The position numbers and the translations under genes were made by a program. From positions 186,001 to 250,000 of the forward strand of contig NZ_WMDQ01000007.1 of assembly GCF_009707955.1 (NCBI RefSeq): 64,000 bases of DNA, written 5' to 3'. The DNA is from Flavobacterium sp. LC2016-13 (lineage in GTDB: Bacteria > Bacteroidota > Bacteroidia > Flavobacteriales > Flavobacteriaceae). The notes under the pieces are model-generated. The model was given only the letters and a program-made list of their open reading frames with translations, searched no databases and had not been told where the DNA came from. Of the stretch, positions 23,844 to 32,583 are shown piece after piece; the stretch's first letter is position 1, and every line of letters begins with the position of its first letter.

Positions 23844-25304
23844 CTAAATTTTCTTTCTCATTCTCGCAACGGGAATATCAAGTTGTTCGCGATATTTTGC
23901 GATAGTTCTACGAGCAATTGGATATCCTTTTTCTTTTAAGATTTCGGCCAATTGATCGTCTGGTAAAGGTTTCTTTTTATCTTCTTCTTCAATCGTATTT
24001 TTAAGAATCTTTTTGATTTCTAAAGTCGAAACATCTTCTCCCTGATCATTTTTCATGGCTTCAGAGAAAAATTCCTTAATCAGTTTTGTTCCGTATGGCG
24101 TTTCAACATATTTGCTGTTGGCAACACGCGAAATCGTCGAAATATCCAAACCAACCATGTCGGCAATGTCTTTTAAGATCATTGGTTTTAGTTTGGTTTC
24201 ATCACCGTCTAAGAAAAATTCTTCCTGATAATGCATAATTGCATTCATCGTTACAAAAAGGGTTTCCTGACGTTGTCTGATTGCATCGATAAACCATTTA
24301 GCCGAGTCCAGTTTTTGTTTAATAAACTGAACCGCATCTTTTTGTGCAGTCGATTTATCACGAGAATCTTTGTATGTCTGCATCATTTCCTGATAATCTT
24401 TAGAAACGTGCAGGGAAGGAGCATTTCGTCCGTTTAAAGTCAATTCTAATTCGCCATCAACAATTCTGATCGCAAAATCTGGAACCACATTTTCAGTTAC
24501 TTTATTATTTCCGGTAAAAGAACCGCCCGGTTTCGGGTTTAGTCTCTCAATTTCGTGAATCGCTTTTTTAAGCTGTTCATTCGAAACACCGTATTTCTGT
24601 AATAATTTATCGTAATGTTTTTTGGTAAAAGCATCAAACTGATTTTCGATAATATCAATCGCTAAATCAACATATTCGGTTGGCGTTTTATGTTTTAACT
24701 GAAGTAATAAACATTCCTGCAAATCACGCGCACCAACTCCCGAAGGTTCAAGTTCGTGAATAACATGCAGCATTTTTTCAACCATTACTTCATCGGTATA
24801 AATACCTTGTGTAAAAGCCATATCGTCGACCATATCAGCAACGCTTCTGCGGATATAACCCATATCATCAATACTTCCAACAAGGAATTCAGCGATTTCG
24901 CGTTCTTCATCATTCAGAATAAAAGTATTCAACTGATTGATTAAATCCTGATGGAAACTTATCGGAGAAGCAAAAGGTGTTTCGCGTTCCTCATCTTCAC
25001 CATAATTATTTACCTGAGTTTTATAATCCGGAGTATCGTCGTCGCTTAAGTATTCGTCTATGTTAATGTCGTCTGCTTCGATTCTGTCAGATTCTGCATC
25101 ATCATAATCGTCGTACTCTTCATTGGCGAATTCATCAGCTTCGTATTCGTCTTCTTTTCCAGCTTCAAGAGCCGGATTTTCGTTCATTTCTTCTAATAAA
25201 CGTTGCTCAAAAGCTTGCGTAGGCAATTGAATTAACTTCATCAGCTGAATTTGCTGTGGAGATAATTTTTGGGATAATTTTAAATTTAAAAATTGCTTTA
25301 GCAT
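23844..25304 (-). CDS. rpoN: RNA polymerase sigma-54 factor
   Basis: 486 residues. The Gln-rich region I opens the protein (LKQFLNLKLSQKLSPQQIQL with LPTQAFEQRL), which contacts activators. An acidic region II follows (about 45-100, many Asp/Glu), then the core-binding region. The C-terminus has the helix-turn-helix and the RpoN box (ARRTIAKYREQLDI) that reads the -24 element. It directs transcription of sigma-54 promoters, in partnership with activators such as the one at the left edge. An 8-base-period repeat lies in its leader. Confidence 0.97.
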   Translation of the reverse strand: MLKQFLNLKLSQKLSPQQIQLMKLIQLPTQAFEQRLLEEMNENPALEAGKEDEYEADEFANEEYDDYDDAESDRIEADDINIDEYLSDDDTPDYKTQVNNYGEDEERETPFASPISFHQDLINQLNTFILNDEEREIAEFLVGSIDDMGYIRRSVADMVDDMAFTQGIYTDEVMVEKMLHVIHELEPSGVGARDLQECLLLQLKHKTPTEYVDLAIDIIENQFDAFTKKHYDKLLQKYGVSNEQLKKAIHEIERLNPKPGGSFTGNNKVTENVVPDFAIRIVDGELELTLNGRNAPSLHVSKDYQEMMQTYKDSRDKSTAQKDAVQFIKQKLDSAKWFIDAIRQRQETLFVTMNAIMHYQEEFFLDGDETKLKPMILKDIADMVGLDISTISRVANSKYVETPYGTKLIKEFFSEAMKNDQGEDVSTLEIKKILKNTIEEEDKKKPLPDDQLAEILKEKGYPIARRTIAKYREQLDIPVARMRKKI

Positions 25305-25313
25305 AAAAAAAGT

Positions 25314-25352
25314 TGCTAAGATACTGAGGTACTAAGGTACTGAGTATCTTAT
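25314..25352. repeat. 8-base-period array (CTRAGRTA) ahead of rpoN
   Basis: CTAAGATA, CTGAGGTA, CTAAGGTA and CTGAGTAT follow each other without gaps. An oppositely oriented relative lies at 25404-25447, and a third array precedes leuS at 38155-38190. Confidence 0.65.
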
Positions 25353-25403
25353 GTTGACGAATTAAATTCGCGTTTTAATTATTTTTATTTCTATTTAAAA
25401 AAC

Positions 25404-25447
25404 TTAGAACCTTAGAGTCTTAGTATCTCAGTACCTTAGAACCTCAG
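25404..25447. repeat. 8-base-period array between asnS and rpoN, inverted relative to 25314-25352
   Basis: Read on the minus strand: CTGAGGTT, CTAAGGTA, CTGAGATA, CTAAGACT, CTAAGGTT, CTAAG. It begins right after the asnS stop. With the array at 25314 it forms an imperfect inverted pair around about 50 bases of A/T-rich DNA. Confidence 0.65.
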
Positions 25448-25448
25448 A

Positions 25449-26894
25449 TTAAAATTCTGCACTTCCAGGAGTTCTTGGGAAAGGAATTACGTCTCTAATG
25501 TTTGTCATTCCGGTTACAAACAATACCAAACGCTCAAATCCTAAACCGAAACCTGCGTGAGTTGCAGAACCAAATCTTCTGGTGTCTAAATACCAGTATA
25601 ATTCTTCTTCGTCGATTTCTAAAGCTTTCATTTTTTCCACTAACACGTCATAACGCTCTTCTCTTTCAGAACCTCCAACAATTTCTCCAATTCCAGGGAA
25701 AAGGATGTCCATTGCGCGAACTGTTTCTCTTCCTGGTTCTGTGTTGTCGTTTAGACGCATGTAAAACGCTTTAATATTTGCTGGGTAATCAAATAAAATT
25801 ACCGGACATTTAAAGTGTTTTTCAACTAAGTAACGCTCGTGTTCTGATTGTAAATCAGCTCCCCATTCGTTAATGATATATTGAAATTTTTTCTTTTTAT
25901 TTGGAGTAGATTCTCTTAAAATATCAATTGCTTCGGTATAAGAAACACGTTTGAAGTTATTCTCCAAAACGAAATTCAATTTCTCTAACAAAGGCATTTC
26001 GCTTCTTTCTGCTTGTGGTTTTGATTTTTCTTCTTCGATAAGTCTTCCTTCCAAAAAGTTCAAATCATCTTTACAATTGTCTAAAGCATATTTTATAACG
26101 TACTGAATAAAATCTTCAGCTAAATCCATGTTGTCATCAAGATCATTGAAAGCAACTTCTGGCTCGATCATCCAGAATTCTGCAAGGTGACGAGAAGTAT
26201 TTGAATTCTCAGCTCTAAAAGTTGGTCCAAAAGTATAAATCTGGCCCAAAGCCATTGCAAAAGTTTCACCTTCTAATTGACCAGAAACGGTTAAGTTTGT
26301 ATGTTTTCCGAAGAAATCTTTTTTGAAATCGATGTTTCCTTCTTCATTTTTCGGCAAATTATCCAAAGGCAATGAAGTTACCTGAAACATTTCTCCTGCA
26401 CCTTCAGCATCAGCTCCCGTAATAATTGGCGTGTTTACATAAACAAAACCTTTTTGCTGGAAATAACTGTGAACCGCATAAGATAAAACCGAACGCACAC
26501 GCATAATCGCTCCAAAAGCATTTGTACGTACACGTAAATGTGCATTTTCACGTAAAAACTCTAAAGAGTGTTTTTTAGGTTGCATTGGGAATTTCTCTGC
26601 ATCAGAATCTCCAAGAATTTCAAGTTTAGAAACCTGAATTTCATATTTCTGACCGGCACCTTTACTTTCTACCAAAGTTCCAATTACAGAAACTGCAGCT
26701 CCGGTAGTAACTCTTTTTAAAGTCTCTTCCGGTGTATTTTCAAAATCAACAACACATTGTATATTATTAATGGTAGAACCGTCATTAAGCGCGATGAACT
26801 GATTATTTCTAAAAGTTCTCACCCATCCTTTTGCATTCACTTCCTGTAGCGTCGTCGTACTGTTTAATAAGTCTTTAACCTTTGTGTGTTTCAT
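25449..26894 (-). CDS. asnS: Asparaginyl-tRNA synthetase
   Basis: 481 residues, class II. An N-terminal OB-fold anticodon-binding domain (about 15-100: VNAKGWVRTFRNNQFIALND) is followed by the catalytic domain. Motif 2 reads TFRAENSNTSRHLAEFWMIE, and motif 3 ends the protein (HAGFGLGFERLVLFVTGMTN, then IRDVIPFPRTPG). The small AsnRS-specific HLAEFWMIEPE context distinguishes it from AspRS. It charges tRNA-Asn in the cytoplasm. The leader contains a 20-base perfect palindrome, and a promoter box lies about 80 bases upstream. Confidence 0.97.
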   Translation of the reverse strand: MKHTKVKDLLNSTTTLQEVNAKGWVRTFRNNQFIALNDGSTINNIQCVVDFENTPEETLKRVTTGAAVSVIGTLVESKGAGQKYEIQVSKLEILGDSDAEKFPMQPKKHSLEFLRENAHLRVRTNAFGAIMRVRSVLSYAVHSYFQQKGFVYVNTPIITGADAEGAGEMFQVTSLPLDNLPKNEEGNIDFKKDFFGKHTNLTVSGQLEGETFAMALGQIYTFGPTFRAENSNTSRHLAEFWMIEPEVAFNDLDDNMDLAEDFIQYVIKYALDNCKDDLNFLEGRLIEEEKSKPQAERSEMPLLEKLNFVLENNFKRVSYTEAIDILRESTPNKKKKFQYIINEWGADLQSEHERYLVEKHFKCPVILFDYPANIKAFYMRLNDNTEPGRETVRAMDILFPGIGEIVGGSEREERYDVLVEKMKALEIDEEELYWYLDTRRFGSATHAGFGLGFERLVLFVTGMTNIRDVIPFPRTPGSAEF

Positions 26895-26910
26895 TTTTAT
26901 TTTAGATTTT

Positions 26911-26930
26911 AGTCCCGAAGCTTCGGGACT
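26911..26930. repeat. Perfect 20-base palindrome AGTCCCGAAGCTTCGGGACT in the asnS leader
   Basis: A member of the CCCGA/TCGGG palindrome family. It lies inside the predicted 5' untranslated region of asnS, about 17 bases before the start, where a hairpin could affect translation. Confidence 0.7.
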
Positions 26931-26972
26931 GATTTTGGTTTAAATAAAATCAGTGTTTTTTATATCGAATTG

Positions 26973-26980
26973 CAAATATA
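26973..26980 (-). promoter_or_regulatory. Promoter -7 box (TATATTTG) of asnS
   Basis: On the minus strand the bases read TATATTTG, a perfect TAnnTTTG match. Transcription would begin near 26966 and leave a leader of about 70 bases. Confidence 0.55.
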
Positions 26981-27002
26981 AACGATAATAATTAATTTTT
27001 GA

Positions 27003-27083
27003 AGCTATTTCCCGCTCTCCGCTGTATCTTTTTCTTGCTAAAGAAGCAAGAAAAAGGATGCCGCTTCGATCGGGGCTAGGGCA
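27003..27083. repeat. Structured non-coding repeat between two minus-strand genes
   Basis: An outer pair CCCG...CGGG encloses an inner stem: TCTTTTTCTTGCT is mirrored by AGCAAGAAAAAGGA. The right end reads CTTCGATCGGGGCTAGGGC. No ORF fits. The architecture is that of a dispersed structured repeat, which I recall seeing in similar form in other Flavobacterium intergenic regions; that recollection needs a database check. Confidence 0.5.
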
Positions 27084-27168
27084 TTTGTTTATATAAGAAA
27101 GTTTTTGCTTCCCACTTTGTCATTTTTCTGCATTAAGTGTTAGAATTAAGTATTTTGTTCTTCTAGTT

Positions 27169-27975
27169 TTAAAATACTAATAACTCTTTTTGTTCATTCG
27201 GAATTTGATCCTTTTCCTCTATTTTTTCATAAATTTTTTGAGCCTTCTTTTTCATTTCTTCATCTTTTTTTATCTCCGAAACTTTCAGTAAGCAAAGTGA
27301 ATAATGAACTCTAAAATTGAAATCTTTTTTATATGTTGATGAAACATTTTCTAGAAAAGGGAGGGCTTGTTCGTACCTTTTATTTAATGATAATAAAATT
27401 CCTTTTAAGAATAATACATCATTTTTCAATTTTGGTTTTGTAACTATATATTTCTGTATGGCAATATTTATATTTTCTAATCCTTTTTCATAATCTCCTA
27501 AAAATGGAGAGGTAACTGCAAAACCATAATATCCTTCAGGATTTTCAGGGAATAGTTCAATTATTTCAGTATATTTTTTTCGTGCAAGTTTTACGGCATC
27601 TTCATTTCCGTATCGTAAACATTCTGCAGCTAAATTAGTTTTGAATTCAATAGACTTGTTATATGAACTGTCCGCTAACATATAATAAGCCAAAGCATTT
27701 TCGTCGTCTAACAATCTTAAAGTGTAACCTGTAAAGAATAGTGCATCGCAAAATATGGTGTCTTGTTTATATGCTTTAAAAAAAATTTTAGATGTCTTTT
27801 CTAGATATTTCTTATCTAATGACCTATTTAAATAAAGCGTTTCTATACCAATATTAAATAACCTAATTGCTTCTGGATTCTCAGATTTACAATATAAATT
27901 TTTACCTTCAAAATAGTTTTGAGAAAAAATGAAACTTGTGTTTAGAATAAAAAGAATCAATGCTATTTTTCTCAT
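27169..27975 (-). CDS. Secreted TPR-like repeat protein of unknown function
   Basis: 268 residues with a signal peptide (MRKIALILFILNTSFIFSQ). The mature protein is built of helical hairpins spaced as in tetratricopeptide repeats (e.g. AVKLARKKYTEIIELFPENP then EGYYGFAVTSPFLGDYEKGL, ENINIAIQKY). TPR proteins are scaffolds for protein interaction, here probably in the periplasm. I cannot name a specific partner. The gene lies between the structured repeat and the MMPL exporter gene, on the same strand, 47 bases after the exporter stop, so cotranscription with it is possible. Confidence 0.75.
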   Translation of the reverse strand: MRKIALILFILNTSFIFSQNYFEGKNLYCKSENPEAIRLFNIGIETLYLNRSLDKKYLEKTSKIFFKAYKQDTIFCDALFFTGYTLRLLDDENALAYYMLADSSYNKSIEFKTNLAAECLRYGNEDAVKLARKKYTEIIELFPENPEGYYGFAVTSPFLGDYEKGLENINIAIQKYIVTKPKLKNDVLFLKGILLSLNKRYEQALPFLENVSSTYKKDFNFRVHYSLCLLKVSEIKKDEEMKKKAQKIYEKIEEKDQIPNEQKELLVF

Positions 27976-28022
27976 ATGAGATTTTCTTTTAAATTATTTG
28001 TGTATAACAGCTATCAAAATTT

Positions 28023-30389
28023 TTACCCTTCCAAATTCTCCAAATCCTCTCTTTTAGCCTTCTTCTTCTCAAAAGTCAAAACCAAAGCAGGTAAAACCAA
28101 TAAATTCGCAAACATTGCAAATGCCAATGTACATGAAATTAATCCACCAAGCGCGATAGTTCCGCTAAAGCTTGAAAGTGTAAAAGTTGCAAATCCTAAA
28201 ATTAAAACTACCGAAGTATAAAAAGTACTGATTCCGGTTTCTCTTAAAGCACTGAAAACAGATTTTTTGACTTTTCCGTTGTTTTGCATTAAATCGTGTT
28301 TGTACTTCGCCATGAACTGAATTGCGTTATCTACCGAAATTCCAAAAGCAATACTAAATACTAAAATCGTTGAAGGTTTTAGAGGAATTCCGAAATAACC
28401 CATTAATCCTGATGTAATACAAAGCGGTAAGATATTCGTAATTAACGATGCAAAAACCATTTTGAATGATCTGAATAAATACAACATCAATGCAGCAATC
28501 ACTAAAATTGCAAAAATCAATGATTCAATCAAATTATCAACCAAATACGATGTTCCTTTCTGGAAAACCAATGCTTTTCCGGTAACGGTAACTTCAAAAC
28601 GGTCTTTCGGGAAAATTTCATCTATTTTAGAATGTAATTTTTTCTCCACTTTTGCCATTTCATCCGTACCAATATCTTTCATGAAAGTCGTGATTCGGGC
28701 GTATTGTCCAGTCGAATCAACATAACTTTTCATTAAATTTTCTTTGCTGTTTTTGGTTGCATTTTTCGCATAACTCAATATAAAAGTTTGCTCTTGCGAA
28801 GTAGGCAATTGATAATATTCTGGATTTCCGTTATAAAAAGCCTGTTTCGAATATTTAACCAAATTTACAATCGAAACCGGTTTTGCCAATTCTGGCATTT
28901 CTTCGATTGTATTTTGCAATTCGTCCATTTTGCGAATCGTCGACGCTTTCATAACACCTTTTTTATGTTTGGTGTTAATCATGATTTCAAGCGGCATTAC
29001 ACCGTTAAATTCTTTTTCGTAGAAAATAATATCTTTAAAGAAGGAAGCACTTTTTGGCATTTCTCCAATCAAACTTCCTGAAACTTTCATTTGCGAAATA
29101 CCAATAACACTTAGTAATAAAAGTAAGCCGTAAATCGTATAAATTACTTTACGTTTATTTTTCACCACATTTTCAACAAAATCCAATAAAGTCGAAATGT
29201 AAGTTTTAGTCAAGTGATATAAATGTTTTTCACCTGGAACAGACATAAAACTGTACACAATTGGTACAATTAAAAGCGTTAGTAAATAAACCGATATTAC
29301 ATTTATAGAAGTTACCAAACCAAATTCAAAAAGCAAATCGTTTCCTGTAATCATAAAGGTTGCAAAACCCATTGCAGTTGTTAGATTCGTCATTAAAGTA
29401 GCAACTCCAATTTTCGAAATAATACGTTGCAAAGCTTTTGCCTGATTGTTGTGCAGTTTAATTTCCTGTTGGTATTTATTGATCAGGAAAATACAATTTG
29501 TAATTCCAATTACAATAATTAATGGTGGAACAATAGCCGTTAGAATTGTAATTTTATAATGAAATAATCCCAATGTCCCGAACGACCAGATTACTCCAAC
29601 AATCAAAATACAAATGGAAATAAACGTCGCTCTAAACGAACGGAAAAAGAAAAAGAATATCAATGAAACAATCAATAAAGCAGCACCAATAAAAAGGGCA
29701 ATTTCACCTTTCATATTATCTGCATTGATTGTTCTGATGTATGGCATTCCCGAAACACGCAAATCGATTCCGGTTGTTTTTTCGAATTTAGCTATTTTCG
29801 GAACTAATTTTTCAAGTATAAAAGTCTTTCTTTCAGCCGTATTTACAATTGCTTTGTTAATGTAAATGGCAGAACGCACACTTCCACTTTTTTTATTAAA
29901 CAACAATCCTTCGTAAAAAGGTAAGTTGTTGAACAAATCATGTTGTATGGTTTTTAAATAAGCCGGATCAATAGTTTTGCTTTGGTCGATAAACGGTTTC
30001 AGTACAAATTTTTCGTTAACCGTATCTTTTTCAAGTTTTTTTAAATCATTTAAAGAAACAACTAAATCAATTTCCTTAGATTTTTTCAAATCCGTCATCA
30101 ATTCATTCCAGGCCGCATAGTTTTTAGGTGTAAAAAAGTTCGGATCTTTAAATCCGATAACTACAAGATTTCCTTCTTCTCCAAATTTGGACAGAAATTT
30201 TTGGTATTCTTTATTTGCAATATGATCTTTAGGAAGTAAGTTGGCTTCGGTATAAGACATGGAAAGATTTTTCCATTGATAACCAAGGAAAATCGTCAGG
30301 GCCGCGACCATTACCAATATTGTAATTCTGTTTTTAAGAATGATTCGGGCCGTTTTCTCCCAAAACCCAACTTGAATAGCGTTTTTCAT
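28023..30389 (-). CDS. RND-superfamily transporter (MMPL/HpnN-like)
   Basis: 788 residues. The protein has two similar halves, each with one helix, a large periplasmic loop and five helices. Characteristic sequence stretches are GVIWSFGTLGLFHYKITILT followed by IVPPLIIVIGITNCIFLINK in the first half, and LKPSTILVFSIAFGISVDNA followed by IQFMAKYKHDLMQNNGK in the second. The length and lack of long C-terminal tails fit the MMPL/HpnN-like group, which uses the proton gradient to move lipids or hydrophobic molecules. The cargo is unknown. Its promoter region is shared with the divergent SMR gene (about 180 bases). Confidence 0.9.
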   Translation of the reverse strand: MKNAIQVGFWEKTARIILKNRITILVMVAALTIFLGYQWKNLSMSYTEANLLPKDHIANKEYQKFLSKFGEEGNLVVIGFKDPNFFTPKNYAAWNELMTDLKKSKEIDLVVSLNDLKKLEKDTVNEKFVLKPFIDQSKTIDPAYLKTIQHDLFNNLPFYEGLLFNKKSGSVRSAIYINKAIVNTAERKTFILEKLVPKIAKFEKTTGIDLRVSGMPYIRTINADNMKGEIALFIGAALLIVSLIFFFFFRSFRATFISICILIVGVIWSFGTLGLFHYKITILTAIVPPLIIVIGITNCIFLINKYQQEIKLHNNQAKALQRIISKIGVATLMTNLTTAMGFATFMITGNDLLFEFGLVTSINVISVYLLTLLIVPIVYSFMSVPGEKHLYHLTKTYISTLLDFVENVVKNKRKVIYTIYGLLLLLSVIGISQMKVSGSLIGEMPKSASFFKDIIFYEKEFNGVMPLEIMINTKHKKGVMKASTIRKMDELQNTIEEMPELAKPVSIVNLVKYSKQAFYNGNPEYYQLPTSQEQTFILSYAKNATKNSKENLMKSYVDSTGQYARITTFMKDIGTDEMAKVEKKLHSKIDEIFPKDRFEVTVTGKALVFQKGTSYLVDNLIESLIFAILVIAALMLYLFRSFKMVFASLITNILPLCITSGLMGYFGIPLKPSTILVFSIAFGISVDNAIQFMAKYKHDLMQNNGKVKKSVFSALRETGISTFYTSVVLILGFATFTLSSFSGTIALGGLISCTLAFAMFANLLVLPALVLTFEKKKAKREDLENLEG

Positions 30390-30569
30390 AAAAATCTTTA
30401 AAATGGTTGCAAATGTAGTGAAAAGCGCTATAAATCATAAACAATCACTTGGGTTTTTACTTTATGTTAACATTAATTAACGAAGTATTTTTTAGGAAAA
30501 ATCGTATATTTTATATTAGTTCTGCGATATTTTCTGATATTTGCATTTAATTTAAAAAAGGAAAAGAAA

Positions 30570-30899
30570 ATGAATTGGATTTTACTAATTATTGCCGGGT
30601 TGTTTGAAGTTGGATTTGCATCGTGTTTGGGAAAAGCCAAAGAATCATCCGGAATTATTTCTACATATTGGATGATTGGCTTTTTTGTATGCCTTTCGAT
30701 CAGTATGCTTTTGTTGTATAAAGCCACACAAATATTACCAATAGGAACTGCTTATGCCGTTTGGACAGGAATTGGAGCTGTTGGAACTGTATTAGTTGGA
30801 ATATTTATTTTTAAAGAACCGGCTACTTTTTGGAGAATATTTTTTCTTTCGACTTTAATTGCTTCAATTATTGGATTGAAGTTTGTTTCTAGTCACTAA
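30570..30899 (+). CDS. Small multidrug resistance exporter, SugE/Gdx-like
   Basis: 109 residues, four membrane helices. The essential Glu lies in the first helix (LLIIAGLFEVGFASCLGKAK, Glu13). The mid-section TQILPIGTAYAVWTGIGAVG then TVLVGIFIFKEP is the family signature. GxxEVGFA in helix 1 points to the SugE/Gdx branch, which exports guanidinium, rather than EmrE. No guanidine riboswitch-like leader was identified upstream, so substrate assignment stays tentative. It is transcribed divergently from the MMPL exporter. Confidence 0.85.
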   Translation: MNWILLIIAGLFEVGFASCLGKAKESSGIISTYWMIGFFVCLSISMLLLYKATQILPIGTAYAVWTGIGAVGTVLVGIFIFKEPATFWRIFFLSTLIASIIGLKFVSSH

Positions 30900-30903
30900 A
30901 AAA

Positions 30904-30976
30904 TGCCACAGATTTCACAGATTTCACAGATTTTCTGATAATTTGAGAAATCAGGAAATCTTTAAAATCTGTGGTA
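30904..30976. repeat. Imperfect inverted repeat of CACAGATTT words
   Basis: TGCCACAGATTTCACAGATT, with the word CACAGATTT three times, faces AAAATCTGTGGTA on the far side. It follows the SMR stop and may act as a terminator. The words belong to the AATCTGTG family also seen at 5030-5060 and 20560-20585. Confidence 0.5.
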
Positions 30977-31027
30977 AAAAAAATAGCTACTTTTACAGAT
31001 AAATTTTCAATGATAATTTATTAAAGT

Positions 31028-31789
31028 ATGCAAGAAAACAATACCATTACTTTTATATTCCTAGCGATTATTTTTCTGCTTATTGTCATCATTTGTTATG
31101 TGGTGTACCAGTTAATGCAATCTAAAAAATCACAAGACGATGCCGAAAAGAGCTTTTATGCGCTCGAAGCAAAGGTGAATGATTTGCAGTTAGAGAATTT
31201 AGAATCAAAACTGAATCCACATCTTTTTAAGAATATTTTAAATTCGATTCAGTCGCACGCTTATCAGACTTATTTTGCTTTGGATAAACTGGCGAACGTT
31301 TTAGATTATATTTTATACGAAAGCAAAAAGAAATTTGTCACAGCTAAAGAAGAAATTGATTTTGCACTGAATTTAATCGAAATCAATAAAATCAAAATTA
31401 GCCCGCTTTTCGAATTAAAGATCAAAACCAACATCAATAAAGACGATAAACTATACGAACAGCCATTGCTTGCGCCTTTAATTTCGATAGATTTAATTGA
31501 AAATGCTTTTAAACATGCTGATTTACAAAGTGCCGATGCTTTTATTTCGGTTGTTTTTGAGTTTAAGGACAACGCTTTTTTTATGACGGTTTCGAATAAA
31601 ATATCAGATAAAAAAGTATTAAAAAAAGAACGAAGCGGTTTTGGCCACGCCACATTAGAACACCGTTTGAGAATCATTTATAAAAATAACTTCAAGCTTG
31701 ATAAGTTTGTAGAAAATGATATTTATATAGCTCATCTAAAAATAGATTTACTTGAATACAAAACTGAAATGCTTGCTACTGGACGATGA
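31028..31789 (+). CDS. LytS-type sensor histidine kinase
   Basis: 253 residues. One N-terminal membrane helix (about 8-28), then a short coiled segment, then the His_kinase domain with the phosphoacceptor His in LESKLNPHLFKNILNSIQSH (about residue 66). The ATPase domain has the N-box LIENAFKHA and a late G-box ERSGFGHATLEHRLRIIY. There is no extracytoplasmic sensor, so the stimulus may be membrane-derived. It overlaps by 38 bases the LytTR regulator gene and forms a two-component pair with it. Confidence 0.9.
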   Translation: MQENNTITFIFLAIIFLLIVIICYVVYQLMQSKKSQDDAEKSFYALEAKVNDLQLENLESKLNPHLFKNILNSIQSHAYQTYFALDKLANVLDYILYESKKKFVTAKEEIDFALNLIEINKIKISPLFELKIKTNINKDDKLYEQPLLAPLISIDLIENAFKHADLQSADAFISVVFEFKDNAFFMTVSNKISDKKVLKKERSGFGHATLEHRLRIIYKNNFKLDKFVENDIYIAHLKIDLLEYKTEMLATGR

Positions 31790-32471
31790 GTTGCCGGGAT
31801 TAACGTACCTTAAAATGCTTTGCGAACAAATTCCTGAAGTAGAAATCGTAAAAACGTTTAATAATCCTGAAAAACTATTGGCCGAAATTCCCAATCTCGA
31901 TTTTGATTTATTAATTTCTGATATTGAAATGCCGGGAATGGATGGCTTGCATCTGGCCGGAATGCTGCAAGACAAATTGGTTATTTTTTGTACGGCTTAT
32001 AAAGAATATGCGGCTGATGCTTTTAATATTGATGCCGTAGATTATATTACAAAACCTGTAAAACTGGATCGTTTACAAAAAGCGATCTCAAAGGCTTTTG
32101 AACGATTTCATAAACCAACTTCGGCTAAAAAATTTATGCAGTTAAATACAGATAAGGGAAAAACCTTATTGTATTTTAATCAAATTCAGTATATCAAAAC
32201 CGCTGTTAGCGATAGCCGCGATAAAACAGTTCTTCTGGCTGACGGTACTTTCCTGAATTTGAAAAATATTAAATTTGATACACTTCTGAAAGAATTACCG
32301 GAAGCAGATTTTTGCCGTATAAACAAAAAAGAAATCGTAGCGGTAAAGGCAATTAAATTCTTCAATCATAACGAAATTGTTTTAAATCATTTAGAAAAAA
32401 ATGACAAAAACAGCGCTTTAATTTTGAGTGAAACCTATCGTTCTGACTTTTTAGCAAAGGTCAAATTATAA
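31752..32471 (+). CDS. LytTR-family response regulator
   Basis: 239 residues from a TTG at 31752; no ATG is available in frame before residue 22, and LLLDDELPG must be included. The receiver domain spans 1-120, with Asp11-Asp12 and the phosphoacceptor Asp57 (ISDIEMPGMDG), and ends with VDYITKPVKLDRL. A LytTR DNA-binding domain fills 135-239 (KGKTLLYFNQIQYIKTAVSD, FCRINKKEIVAVKAIKFFNH). It starts inside the kinase gene. Its targets may include the antiporter that follows after 112 bases, by position only. Confidence 0.9.
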   Translation: MNTKLKCLLLDDELPGLTYLKMLCEQIPEVEIVKTFNNPEKLLAEIPNLDFDLLISDIEMPGMDGLHLAGMLQDKLVIFCTAYKEYAADAFNIDAVDYITKPVKLDRLQKAISKAFERFHKPTSAKKFMQLNTDKGKTLLYFNQIQYIKTAVSDSRDKTVLLADGTFLNLKNIKFDTLLKELPEADFCRINKKEIVAVKAIKFFNHNEIVLNHLEKNDKNSALILSETYRSDFLAKVKL

Positions 32472-32583
32472 CTTATTACAAAATTTTTCCGACTTATTAC
32501 ATAGATTGAAAATTAGGTGTAAATTTACTTTTTCACCTGAAGATCAGTTCTGATATTTGCGGCAATTAATTAAAAAAGAAGTT

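Noticed and set aside
25314..25447. CRISPR array
   Set aside because: Units are eight bases without spacers; no cas genes in the window.
30400..30569. Guanidine riboswitch ahead of the SMR exporter
   Set aside because: Searched by eye for a conserved leader structure; the spacer is A/T-rich and nothing convincing was seen.
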